A DNA stretch of 60,000 nt, from assembly GCF_963678635.1 (NCBI RefSeq), contig NC_087062.1:75572349-75632348 (forward strand), written 5' to 3'. The position numbers were made by a program, and so were the translations under genes. The notes beneath the pieces were generated by a model. It searched no databases and was not told the origin of the DNA. It saw only the letters and a list, made by a program, of their open reading frames with translations. This document shows, in pieces, positions 19,449-30,427 of the stretch. The number at the start of each line of letters is the position of its first letter. The stretch's first letter is position 1. Origin of the DNA: Symsagittifera roscoffensis (taxonomy: Eukaryota > Xenacoelomorpha > Acoela > Convolutidae).

Positions 19449-22400
19449 TCACTCAAGTCCGGCAGCTGGAATTAATCCATTTTTAGCCGGTTCAATCAAA
19501 AAGTTTATTATATTCTTCATGTGCATTTTGAGAAACATCTGAGCATCCTCCTTATTGTCAAACTTCTTACTTTTGTCATAAAACTCAGAGTAAAACTTGA
19601 TTTTCGGTTCAGTTCCCGATGTTCTCACGGTCAGCACAATCCCATTGGAAAGATAGAAGGTGATCATTTGGCTCGATTTTGAAGTAGGAAGAATCGGTGT
19701 GTACTCCGGTTGAGATGAATCTATCCCAGCTGTCAAATCTCGGAAGCTCTCAAGAGGAATTCCATTCAGAAACTTAGGATATTTGTCAGCAATGTTTTCC
19801 TCATCACTTTCAAAATTCCGAATTCGCTCAAAAATACTATTAATTACTTTGCTATCATAGCAGAAGTAGTAAGAATTATGAGTCACATGCGAACCATACT
19901 TTCGATATATCTCATTCAACTTCTGCACCAGATTCGAGTTGGATGCATAGAGGTAGTGAACTAGTTGAGCAACAACATAAGCCGCACTTACACCGTCTTT
20001 ATCCAAAACTGTTGAGCCGCACATGTAACCAATTGCCTCTTCAAAAGCAAACAGGACAGTTTTTCCCTCTTTTATTAATTGATCCGCCCTATTGCCCATC
20101 CATTTGAACCCAGTCAAAGTTTCCTCAAACCTAAACCCTTCCACTTCCGCCATCGTTTTCAAAATACGAGAAGAAACGGTGCTCGAAAGCATGTAACAAC
20201 CGTCTAAGTGTGCCACTTCATCGTTTCTATCAATCCTCGCCTTGTGATTTTCCAGAAGCCACCAGCCAATCAAGGTTCCCAGTTCATTTCCAGACAGAAC
20301 TTTCCACGTGCCAGGGGATAACTTCTCAGCAACTGCCAGTCTGTCTGCATCCGGGTCGTTGGCAAGGATCACTGAACTTCCCTTTTCATTGGCAGTCTTG
20401 ATAGACAAATCCAACGCCGCCTTGCCTTCCTCTGGATTCGGATATTTCACAGTCGGGAATTCCGGATCTGGTTCGCATTGTTCTTCCACAGGCACAACAC
20501 TCGGAAGCCCCATTTTCTCGAAGGCCGCCCTAACAAACTTGTAACCTACACCATGCATCGCAGTATACGTTATGATAGCATCAGAAATGGCTGTGAATAA
20601 AGGCATTTTGAGGCGACAAAGTTCATTTTGGTAATCTTCTGAACAAGTTTCATCTATTTCCAAAAGTTTGCCAGTTTTCTCATTGCTGGATATTACGTCA
20701 TCATAGCTCCAAGGATCATCGTGTTTATTGGGTCCTGAGAAGTCAGCAATTAAAGTAGATCATTTCACGCAGAGGCGAAGCGGAACTTCGCATCTCTTCC
20801 GACACAACGAAAGCGTACAATTGCAAGCTACAAATGGTAAGTGTGACGGAAATATATAAGAAAAAAAAACTCGAAAAAACTGAAAATACGAAAAACTCAA
20901 CCACAGAAAAAACCGACGAGAAACCCAACCACTACCAATAAGCAAGCTTTTAGTATTTATCGAGCGTCCACTTAGCCACAACATGTGGTTAAACGCCAAT
21001 TAATCCGAAAACAAAAATAACAAAAGAAATGCAAAATAAGTTCACCAATTCGACTAAACAGAGCTGTAAAATTAAGGCCGAATTAAATTTCTGAGCGGAA
21101 AAAAACACAAAAACTGTACCAGTCAAGTATGGTAATTTTGCAAAAAAAACTACAGGAGTTAATCAACGCGGCTAGAGACTACAATAAAAACAGATCATAG
21201 CGCCAAAAAAATGTGGAGTGGCAACTAACCCGACAAACTAATCTGACTAATCAATTTTTCCCGGAAAAAATTTCAATTTCAGACACTGAAAAAAACGTCC
21301 GGCCGGGACTCAAAACCCTGACCTAAGGCTTTAAAGGCAACTGCATTACTTTCAGGCCAATTACGATGGGCCCTGGAAGTTAAAATGGTTCGGTAATGAA
21401 GCAATCAATTTCAATTACAAATGTGTGAGAAAAGTTTTTTTTTACGAAAAGTTTAGTTTCTGATTACAAGAAACTCGCTCACGAATTTCTAAGAATTAGA
21501 TATTACATCAAAGAACAAAAAAAACACTTACAGTTACAATAAAAATATCATACAACACAAGAAAGTTTAAAAAGAATGTAGGAACGAAGTCGACAAATCA
21601 CAAGCCGACAACACATAGGCTGATCATTTTTGATACTAAATAGTTTGGGTTTTAAAAACGTGCTGATCGGATTCAAGCGTAGTTTCTCAACCGTTTACTA
21701 GTTGTCTTACTCAGTCGTTAAATTTGAATTTTCAAGAAATTGAGCATGTTTGCTGAACAAATTATTGAATGCTGGACAAATGATTCAGTGATTTTGTTAA
21801 ACTAATTTTTAACCCAAAAAATTATATATTACGATTTGATAACGCTTACTAATCGCAAGAGTAATAAAAACAAAAGGAGTTGGCGACTGCAAAAATTGCA
21901 TAAGATTTCTTTTGCTGAACATTTCATACCTAGTCGACTAGCTACTCTGTGCAGCATTGGCTGTATTTAAAATGCTTAATATCGTAGGTTAAAATCAAAA
22001 ACTGGTGGTCATAGTTTAAATTTCCTCAGAATTTCCTATTTGTACATGAATTGCAACAGATGGCGAAAAGAAGGTTTTTCTACAATAGCAAAAAATATAT
22101 ATCCATGTTAGACGAAACGTGTAGTATTGAAATCGCAATGTACTGCGGAAAAAAAATTGTCTGCCAACATTGAAATGTATGACTCAAACTATCCACTCTA
22201 TGACTCGGATACCGTTAAAAACCTAACTCACGTATAATGATATACCAAAATGAAATGAGAAAACAAAATTGACAGAGAGGCGAAGTTACACTTCGCATAC
22301 ACAAGCTAAAATATGGCCGATGACGCTAGTGGGAAAAACTGAATGAGTAAAACTTTGAGTCTACAAATTTTCTGAAGTGACGCAAGTGAAATCGCAATGT

Positions 22401-24638
22401 ACTGCGAAAAAAAAATTGTCTGCCAACATTGAAATGTATGACTCAAACTATCCACTCTATGACTCGGATACCGTTAAAAACCTAACTCACGTATAATGAT
22501 ATACCAAAATGAAATGAGAAAACAAAATTGACACAGAGGCGAAGTTACACTTCGCATACACAAGCTAAAATATGGCCGATGACGCTAGTGGGAAAAACTG
22601 AATGAGTAAAACTTTGAGTCTACAAATTTTCTGAAGTGACGCAAGTGAAATCGCAATGTACTGCGAAAAAAAATTGTCTGCCAACATTGAAATGTATGAC
22701 TCAAACTATCCACTCTATGACTCGGATACCGTTAAAAACCTAACTCACGTATAATGATATACCAAAATGAAATGAGAAAACAAAATTGACACAGAGGCGA
22801 AGTTACACTTCGCATACACAAGCAAAAATATGGCCGATGACGCTAGTGGGAAAAACTGAATGAGTAAAACTTTGAGTCTACAAATTTTCTGAAGTGACGC
22901 ATTAGCAGTACCAGTCAATTTGGAAAAAAAAGAAATTTACCTACTAACCCGCCTCAATTTATAGAGCGACGCATTTTAACTAGCATACGAAAGTTTCGAC
23001 AAAAAAGCCGACGCTACCCAGGATCGAACCGTCTTATTTTGTTGCGGCTTTCCTTCCCTACCTCTACGCTACAGTTCCATGATACCTTGAAGCTTACGTG
23101 CTATTTGTAATATGATAGTCTGTGTTAATATCCTTACGATTGGCTGTACCTAATAGATGGTTATTGATCAAAATGAACACATTTTGTCGCAACGATATTT
23201 GCGTCGCAACAAAATTTGCGACTCAAGTTGGAAAAAAAGAAATTATATACTATAACACAGGTTTTGCTTGTGTAATCATCAAAAGCTATTGAATACTACT
23301 TAAACTTGAAGGCATTTATATTTACAAAAATCTCATGAAAACACTAATGAATAAATAAGATAAAAAAATTTACCTTGATTTTGCGGTTTCAATGAAACAT
23401 AAGACGAATCATAGCACGTGGATGAGCCCCTGATATCAGCTTACCATAATTGAAATTAAAAGCTACAAAATAGAAAAGTGCTAGAAAAATATAAGAACTG
23501 GCTTTTTAGTTAAAAAAAATCGAATGTGAAGCCCTTTCAGGCCTTAAATTGAACTCTCGCAAGTACCTTAAATGATTTTAAAAAAATACCCAGATGAGAC
23601 CAATTAAAACTTTTTAGCACAGACGAAACGGAGCTTGGCGACATATGAAATCCAAAAACAACAAATAGTGACTCGAGAAAATATGAATATCAGAAATCTA
23701 GATCCATCCGGATTCAGTGGAATTAACCATCAGGATTTCAGCATTAACTTCCTACTGCCGGAATTAACTTCCAACTGTAGTGCATTAACCACAACATCAC
23801 AGAGGCCTGACTAACGGCAGACGCTCTAAAAACATAACAGGTAGAATCAATTACAATTTGTAAGACGATAGAGCTCAAGCTGCTCAAATATGACAAAATT
23901 TGGAACAAAAATTAGCTTAAAAAAAATAAAAAAAACTGTCGTCTTTTATTAAAGTAACAACTCATACAAAAACACACATACTACATCTATAATGACACAT
24001 AAATTTGATAGACAACAAAGGTAGAACTTTGAAAAATATAAATACTTTTATTGCTGACCACTCTTGAAAGGTTCTAGGTTCTGTTCAATTTGATCTTGTA
24101 TCATCTTGTCAACCGGTGAGACTATCTGAGCTCCGCTGCTCCAATATAACTTGTAACCATTGTCTTCTTTTGGATTGTGAGAAGCTGTTATCATTATACC
24201 TGCTACATGCTTATAATTTCTTACACTATAGGCAACATATGGCGTGGGAGCATACTCCTTAAGCAGATATACTGGTATACTAGAAAGTAGAAGAACTGCC
24301 GCAGCTAGTTTCGCAAATCGTTCACTATTGTGACGCTTGTCAAAACCAATGACAGCGCCCTTGGAAATTTGATCCGGACTAAATTCGTTTTTCAAAACAC
24401 AAGCAACTCCTTGGGTTGTTTGAATAATGACTAAATCATTCAGCTGAGAGAAACCTGGGCCCATACGTGCTCTCAGACCAGCTGTTCCGAATTGAATTCT
24501 TTTACTCATCAATCGTTTCAGCTCGTTTTTGTCCTCCACGGCCTGAAGTTGCATTATCTCTTTTTTTGTTTCCGGATTTTCGTCCCAATCCAACCAATTC
24601 TTTACCAAACATTTCAGCTGGCTGTCGATGTCATTCAT
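19449..24638 (-). CDS. PGM2: Phosphoglucomutase-2 / phosphopentomutase
   Basis: Two coding exons (24638-24059 and 20734-19449) join through a split Gly codon to 1866 nt, 621 aa (human PGM2 612 aa). PGM2 interconverts ribose-1-P/deoxyribose-1-P with the 5-phosphates and also glucose-1-P/6-P in the cytosol. Key sites: phospho-Ser loop TASHNP at 151-156, metal-binding DPDADR at 320-325, sugar-binding GNELG at 342-346 and EEAIGYMCG at 425-433, and phosphate-binding RTSGTEPKIK at 564-573. All catalytic residues look intact. PGM2L1 is a vertebrate paralog; the TGFKWMGNRA and DPEFPTVKYPNPEEGK blocks fit both, so PGM2-type is the safe call. The donor is a weak GTCAGC. TTGCTTCCAG ends 6 nt before the ATG, and the upstream open frame is not coding. 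Confidence 0.94.
20765..20794 (+). repeat. Hairpin repeat copy H3
   Basis: CGCAGAGGCGAAGCGGAACT then TCGCATC; the perfect stem is GCGAAG/CTTCGC. It begins only 30 bp from the PGM2 exon 2 acceptor. Confidence 0.65.
21215..21375 (-). repeat. tRNA-derived SINE-like repeat S3
   Basis: The flank GGCAACTAACCCGACAAACT on the plus strand matches S1 and S2; the tRNA-like part is more diverged. Confidence 0.5.
21585..21720 (-). repeat. tRNA-derived SINE-like repeat S4 (truncated)
   Basis: The flank (CGACAAATCACAAGCCGACA) and the start of the B-box region (GATCGGATTCAAGC) match S2, and the rest is degraded. Confidence 0.45.
22128..22903 (+). repeat. Three tandem copies of a 259-bp unit
   Basis: Copies start at 22128, 22387 and 22646 with TGAAATCGCAATGTACTGCG and differ at very few positions. 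Each holds one hairpin repeat. The near identity means recent amplification inside the PGM2 intron. Confidence 0.95.
22270..22305 (+). repeat. Hairpin repeat copy H4
   Basis: TGACAGAGAGGCGAAGTTAC then ACTTCGCATACACAAG; in unit 1 of the 259-bp triplication. Copies H5 (22529) and H6 (22788) are in units 2 and 3. Confidence 0.65.
22960..23090 (-). repeat. tRNA-like repeat S5
   Basis: On the minus strand GCGTAGAGGTAGG (A-box-like) and GGTTCGATCCT (intact B-box) lie at tRNA spacing. The anticodon arm is not convincing. Confidence 0.45.
23616..23647 (+). repeat. Hairpin repeat copy H8 (diverged)
   Basis: AGCACAGACGAAACGGAGCT then TGGCGACATATG; a weaker match to the family. Confidence 0.4.
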
Positions 24639-24653
24639 CTTTTTCTGGAAGCA
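24639..24653 (-). promoter_or_regulatory. Splice or trans-splice acceptor before PGM2
   Basis: TTGCTTCCAG ends at 24645, then AAAAAG, then the ATG. Confidence 0.5.
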
Positions 24654-24716
24654 AAAAACTTTATTTGCAATAGTTAATGAAAAAAACCTCAGAAAAAAGC
24701 TATCAGGCAAAATATC

Positions 24717-24750
24717 TGACATAGACGAAGCTGAGCTTCGCACCACATGC
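24717..24750 (+). repeat. Hairpin repeat copy H7
   Basis: TGACATAGACGAAGCTGAGC then TTCGCACCACATGC. Lies about 75 bp upstream of the PGM2 start exon. Confidence 0.6.
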
Positions 24751-25499
24751 TATTCAGAAATTCAACAAGCCGGGAAAAATGAAAAAAACGCCAAAAACAT
24801 CACTCAACATTTTAATTATTTTGTAAACCGAACTGAACCTCTGTAAAATTAACAAAAAACTGAGACCAATTCAAAGCGTATTCAATTCGAAAAGTATTTT
24901 AAATATTGAAATTTGCTGTTTTCCGACTTAGCTATTGCACGGACGCACACGCGCTTAGTAATACCCGCCTCATACTACAGTACGTTTCTCGAAAACGATT
25001 CTAGTTCTAATTTCATTGAAAAACTACCAGCTTCAAATGAGCATTTTCCAAAGATTTACCAAGCGCTAACTATGCAGACAAAACTTGGGTAGACGCCCAA
25101 TGAGCCCGTTAAAAATGGCCAAAAGGAAATAAACCCAAATATGGGACTTTTATGTGCTTGCACCAATTTTAACAAATTTTTTCAAACAAAATGAGGCTTA
25201 AGACAAGTTATTCGGAAATAATCCAGACAAACAAGGACAAAAAAAATCCAGAAGACTACTACTACTACGAAAAGACTTATTCCCTAATAATGGGCAATGA
25301 CAAAAAAAGTAAGAACAGATTTAAGCGCGACAAGAAAAATAAAGCTTAAATTAGAATCAGTCAGTTTGTTGAATAACCAAGTTTCTAGATGTTTGCATTC
25401 TCCACTGTTTGCGTTCAAGTTTGTGTTCTCCACTGTTCAACAAAAACAGCTTCCCCATGAGGTAATCTTGCGGACTTTCGGTAGCGCTAACACATTGGT
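24751..25499. other. Non-coding stretch upstream of PGM2
   Basis: AT-rich. Around 25065-25095 it shares AGACAAAACTTGGGTAGAC with 12550, part of the intronic dispersed repeats. No gene or promoter could be recognised. Confidence 0.5.
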
Positions 25500-25525
25500 A
25501 TAATAATAATAATAATAATAATGAC
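25500..25525 (-). repeat. (ATT)n tail of retrotransposon Y
   Basis: Trinucleotide tail directly after the 3' end of the element, as for CR1-type microsatellite tails. Confidence 0.8.
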
Positions 25526-26555
25526 AAAGGATTTAGGAATATAATCCAAGGGTTCGCATAAAACCCAGTCATTGCATTGTTCAAAGTTAAGTTTTCAGTT
25601 ATAGTGTAAGTTTCTTCAGGTCTCTACAGTTGTTGCATTCGCATAAAATGCGCCAAGTGCATGTGTCTGATTCGTTGTAGCGAGTTTTGAAAAACTTTGT
25701 GTACATTTCTAAGAGTCTGTTTTCGCATTCTGGGTCAAACAATATGTCACATTTGAAGTATTCGTTGTACAGATTAGCAAGACGACATGCCCAAAACCAG
25801 AAATCCGACTCGCACTTCTTCAGACGCATTTGTTTGCAGACGAAATTTCTTGTCATTTGAGCTCTTCGGTTTCTAACGTCAGTGATGCTTACATGGCTTC
25901 TCCAGTCGATGTCAACTTTTCCAGCTAGTATTTTTGCAAACAGCAGTCCAACATTAAGCTCTTGGTATAGAGACAAAGGAAGGATGTTAAGTTTCACGAG
26001 TTTGTCTTGATAGGAGATATGGCTATTGCTTGTCATGAAAATCCACGAGATCGCTTTCCGCTGCACACTTTCTATGATTCCTAAGTCACCTTTTGATGAT
26101 TTCCAGATAGCTGAACCGTAGCACAGAATTGGCACAACGTAACAGATATATGCGTTTTTGAGAGATTCCTTTTGCGTACGAAGAGAAAGTTTAAGGCTTT
26201 TGCAGCCCTCTTTTTTGCGTGTTGCGTCCTAGAGCGTGTCGTTTATCAGGATGCCCAGATCTTTCATTACTTCAGTGGTATCGAAGCTGTAACTGGGGAG
26301 TGCAATCGTAGCTGATCCTTTGATGCAGAGGACTTTACTTTTCGTCAGGTTCATTGACATGCAGTTTTCCTCGCACCACCTCCAAAGTCTCCTAACATCT
26401 ATGTTGAGAGTTAAAGGGTTGTCTCCAACAATTTTGTAGTCGTCTGCACAACCAAATGTTGCGGACATGACACATGACAGTAGATCATTTATGAAGACTA
26501 GGAAGAGAAGCGGCCCGAGTATAGAGCCCTGGGGAACGCCGCTAGACCGATTACC
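25500..26555 (-). mobile_element. 5'-truncated non-LTR retrotransposon Y
   Basis: On the minus strand, starting in the reverse transcriptase at SGVPQGSILGPLLF, the element reads through CADDYK (the catalytic YxDD/FADD place, here A-D-D preserved) to the C-terminal domain ending WRILCECNNCRDLKKLTL (25599). One in-frame TAG at 26229 interrupts the frame; otherwise it is open. The 3' end is followed by an (ATT)n tail at about 25500-25525. CR1/jockey-like organisation. It has inserted into, or recombined with, element X. Confidence 0.8.
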
Positions 26556-27690
26556 CGCTCTTGAGTTATGAAAAGAAGCATGATTAAAAAAATTAAAATC
26601 ATAACGGTTTTGCAGAAATTTGCTGAAAAGAACAAGATCGTTCAGAAAAATTTGATAGCAAATGGGTGAAATACGTGAAGTCAAAATACCAGCAACATGA
26701 CTGTCCCTCCCAGCAACCCATTTGACAGCTTTCTTGTGAAGGTTTTCCAATTTTTGAGCGAAGTCACATTAGGGTTCCATATACATGAATTATACAGAAA
26801 AAAATTCTAAACACAGGCAACATACACATATAATTTGATCTTTACCGGAGCGCTAAAAGGAACAGTCCATTTGATATAAAGAAAGCTGAGTAAGCTTTTT
26901 CCCAACTTAATATTGATATGGTTGTTCAGATTAAGGTCTGGAATTATATTGACACCCAAATCATTAACCGAATTAGACAACGTTAGGGCAGTATGATAAA
27001 CACAAAACTGACTATTTGTAACAATTATGAGTAACACAGTTTTGCTGGGCTGAAGGTTAAAACATTTTCCTTGACCCAATTAGCAACTGAGTTTTTATCA
27101 GTTTGGAATAACTCGTTACTACACTTTGAAAATAGTTTTAGATCGTCTGCAAAAAGGTAAAATTTGGAGGACTTTAAACAATTAAGTAAGTCATTCATAA
27201 AAATTGAAATTAAATGAAGGGCTCTAATTACTTCCCAGTGGTACACCACTGGCAACAGCACTACAGGACGAAAGAGATGTATTAATGCAGACTCCCCGAG
27301 TCCGACCTGAAAGATACGAAGAAAGTAACTCAAAAAACGCATCATCAAATCCAAAAACGGGTAATTTGAATCGTAACTCAACGTGTGAAACGGCGTCTAG
27401 AATTACACACATCAATTATACTGCCAGATTTGAAAAAGTTATGAAACGCTTGTTTCCAAATTTTTGGCCAAAGACGCGTAGATATAATTCAAGGAAAAGA
27501 ACTTATACAAGGTACGCTAAAATTTTGGCACAGATTTTGATGATAAAAGGCGCGTTAGCATGGGCTGGAACGGAGGCAGTGTCCGGAATTTTCTTTAAGA
27601 GCAGTTCAACATCACTGGAACTAAAATTGATTTCATCCAATTCCCTGAGAGCGATGGAGCGTAGAAAAAGTACCCATTGACGACTGGCTG
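26555..27690 (-). mobile_element. Truncated non-LTR retrotransposon X
   Basis: The minus strand encodes reverse transcriptase pieces in order: SSYLSGRTRGVCI and SGVPLGS (27415-27224), FYLFADDLKLFSKC (27381-27025, catalytic FADD), the palm/thumb (27079-26807), and a C-terminal segment ENLHKKAVKWVAGRDSH (26750 onward). At least two frameshifts and several stops separate them. The 5' part (endonuclease, ORF1) is missing and the 3' end is replaced by element Y. Confidence 0.75.
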
Positions 27691-28040
27691 ACGTCAGTTA
27701 CCTTACTTCTACTCGTTTTTAACCTTCTGCACTTAGCCAGTTGTTTTTCTGGTCTGTTAAAGGCAAAGTAAAAAACTTACTAATTTTAGGCCATCAGCCA
27801 AACGACTTTGATCAGCTTTCGTTCACATGCAAAAATATCCAAATAGCTGGGTCTCGGATCCCCAGACTACGTGATTACTGTTGAAAACATGGCTCGAAAA
27901 CTTCAATTTACTATGTTTTAATAGTAAATCCATTAGATCTTTAGTTGAATTGCCTGTGGCGATGTTATGCATATGACAGAAACATGCACTGAAATATCTG
28001 AAACTGCCATCCTTGGAATTTCGGAGATCAGTCAGAACGT
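27691..28040. other. Spacer between opposing retrotransposons
   Basis: No coding or repeat signal was recognised. Confidence 0.4.
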
Positions 28041-28227
28041 CCTCCTGCTCTGTAACTGTTGTGTTGGAACAATAGGAAAGAGTCGATGATCAACGATTTG
28101 ATGCAAACCCGCCCATCCATTGCCGAAACAAAAATAAATGAAATCGCCGAACAATTCTCTCCATTTAAAAAAGAGATAGATTCACTTAAGCAAAAAATAG
28201 ATGAAACAAACAAAAAACCACAAACAG

Positions 28228-29215
28228 AAATGAGCCCAAGCAACATGCCTTAAACAAACCAGAATCAAGTTATAACGGAATCCGGATAAAAGGATTAGTT
28301 GAACTGGACTCAAAAAATTCAAGAGATAGACACGAATACTACTTGGAAGAGGTGAATAAACTGTTTGCGTTCTTAACAGTTGAAGCAAAAATCACAGATT
28401 TAAAACGTTTAGGAAAATATGAAGAAGGAAAAAGGCCACGCACGGTAGTCGTAAAAGTATCAAATGAATTGCAAAAACGACTGATACTAATGTCCCTGGC
28501 AAAATTGAAAAACTACGACAAAACTCTATTTGTGTCAAAAGAGCTCAGCCCAATTGAATTTCTAATTGAGAACAAACTTCTTAGGAAAAAACGAACAATG
28601 ATAGAAATTGGCGTATCAGCTAAAAACCTAAGGCTAAGGGACCTTGTTCTTTTAAAAATTAAAAATTTTATGCCTAAACGTCAGAAGTATTTTAGACATC
28701 AGCAGAAGAACAGCTTTTTCAAATGCTCTAACTAAAAAGAAATGAGCCAAAGCAACATGCCTTAAGCAAACCAGAATCAAGCTATAACGGAATCCGGATA
28801 AAAGGAATGCTTGAACTGAACTCAAAAAATTCAGGAGATAGACACGAACACGACTTGGAAGAGGTGAATAAACAGTTGAAGCAAAAATCACAGATTTATA
28901 ACTTTTAGGAAAATATGAAGAAGGAAAAAGGCCACACACAGTAGTCGTAAATATATCAAATGAATTGCAAAAACGACTGATACTAATGTCCCTGGCAAAA
29001 CTGAAAAAATACGACAAAACTCTTTTTGTGTCAAAAAAGCTCAGCCCAAGTGATTTTCTGATTGATAACAAACTTCTTATGAAAAGACGAACAATGATAG
29101 AAATTGGCGTATCAGCTAAAAATCTAAGGCTCAGGGACATTGTCCTTTACCAATATGAAGAAGAAAAGGGAAATTGGAAAAAAGTCGAAGAAAGCAATTG
29201 ACTACCTACTGCTAA
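28228..29215 (+). repeat. Local tandem duplication of ORF1 core in element Z
   Basis: AGCAACATGCCTTAA recurs 512 bp apart and the RRM-like segment NYDKTLFVSKELSPIEF / KYDKTLFVSKKLSPSDF appears twice with about 90% identity. The first copy lacks part of the tail. Confidence 0.8.
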
Positions 29216-29229
29216 GTATTTTAAAAAAT

Positions 29230-29960
29230 TATGCCTAAATGTCAGAGGTATTTTAGACATCAACAGAAGAACAGCTCTATCAAATGCCATTTTACAAACA
29301 GACTACGATATACTATGTTTCACAGCGACATGGCTGGTAAAGGAAATACCAGATAAAGCTCTGCATTTGACTGGTTTCAATATAATTCGCAAAGATAGAA
29401 AAAACTGCACTTTAAAAACCAATCACGGAGATGTACTCATGGCGATAAAAGAAAGTGTGCATTACGAAGAAATTGATGCTCAAATAGAAAATGAAGAATA
29501 CGTAGTGGCCAAACTAACAGGTGAAATTGGGCATCATCAATTTGACTGCTGTGTTTATAATCCCTCGAAAAACAGTAAATACCAATGGAAACAACAAAAC
29601 TTCATCAGTTTGTTCGAAAAATTAACAAAATTTCAAATACAACACAACTGTAACGCAGTGTCAATTACGGGAGATAGGAATTTTGAATACACTAATTGGA
29701 AGAAAAAAATGCACTCAAAGGACGAATATGAAAATGCAGTGTCAAAAAAGCTCATTGAACTCGACTATGAACAATTATTCGACTCCAAAAAAAGCAGCTT
29801 GATGTTTTATTAACAAACAAGCCTGGAATGATACTCAACTGGCATACGGACCAAACAGCAACAAACGCATACAGCCTTGACAAAGTTTCATGCTCAGATC
29901 ATTATGCTTACACTGCAACAATTTACATGGAAGCCAGTATCAAAAAAATAAACAAAGGTG
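29230..29960 (+). pseudogene. AP endonuclease domain of element Z
   Basis: The domain starts after NVRGI and contains FTATWL where the family has T-E-T-W-L, so the catalytic Glu is replaced by Ala. GDRNFEYTNW and CSDHYAY are the downstream catalytic blocks. A stop at 29812 and a frame change split it. Confidence 0.65.
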
Positions 29961-30427
29961 AAAGTCTGGCTTTTAACAGAGCCGATTGGACGACAATAAA
30001 TCAAGAAAAAAAAAGATAAACATTTCATACCGTATTGTTACAGTAATGTAAATGAGCTCCTGCGTCAGTGGTATGCATGGTTATGGGACAAAATAAGGAA
30101 CAATGTACCAAGTTTACATCACACAGATCAACTCTCCCCCCGTGCGTGACACCAAGTACGTCTCACATGCTAAAAAGAGTACAAACCTTAAAACGGCGTA
30201 TTGATCGGCAAAACAAACCTACGTTAAGCAAACCTACTTTAGGCCTTATCCTAAAACACAAAAAACAGGAAAAAATCTTCAAAAAGCATTGACGGAAGAT
30301 TAAGCAATTTATGAAGAAACAGTAACAAGCAGTGGGCCATTCAGTGACTTACAAAAATACTTGAACAAAATAAATAGTTCCTGCCATAATCCCCAAAACA
30401 TGTTTTACAGGGAAAAATCCACTAGAG

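Larger units (their letters stand above)
20735..24058. other. PGM2 intron packed with repeats
   Basis: 3.3 kb between the catalytic-serine exon and the rest of PGM2. It carries five hairpin repeats, a 259-bp triplication, three tRNA-like SINE copies and a dispersed-repeat copy near 21810. No separate gene is supported. Confidence 0.75.

Noticed and set aside
22128-22903. CRISPR-like direct repeats
   Set aside because: Units are 259 bp, contiguous and without spacers, in an animal intron.
24639-24746. N-terminal extension of PGM2 from upstream in-frame codons
   Set aside because: It would run through the TTGCTTCCAG acceptor and the hairpin repeat; family proteins start at the internal Met.
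27285-27680. 131-aa plus-strand ORF
   Set aside because: It is antisense to reverse transcriptase motifs of element X (SSYLSGRTRGVCI).
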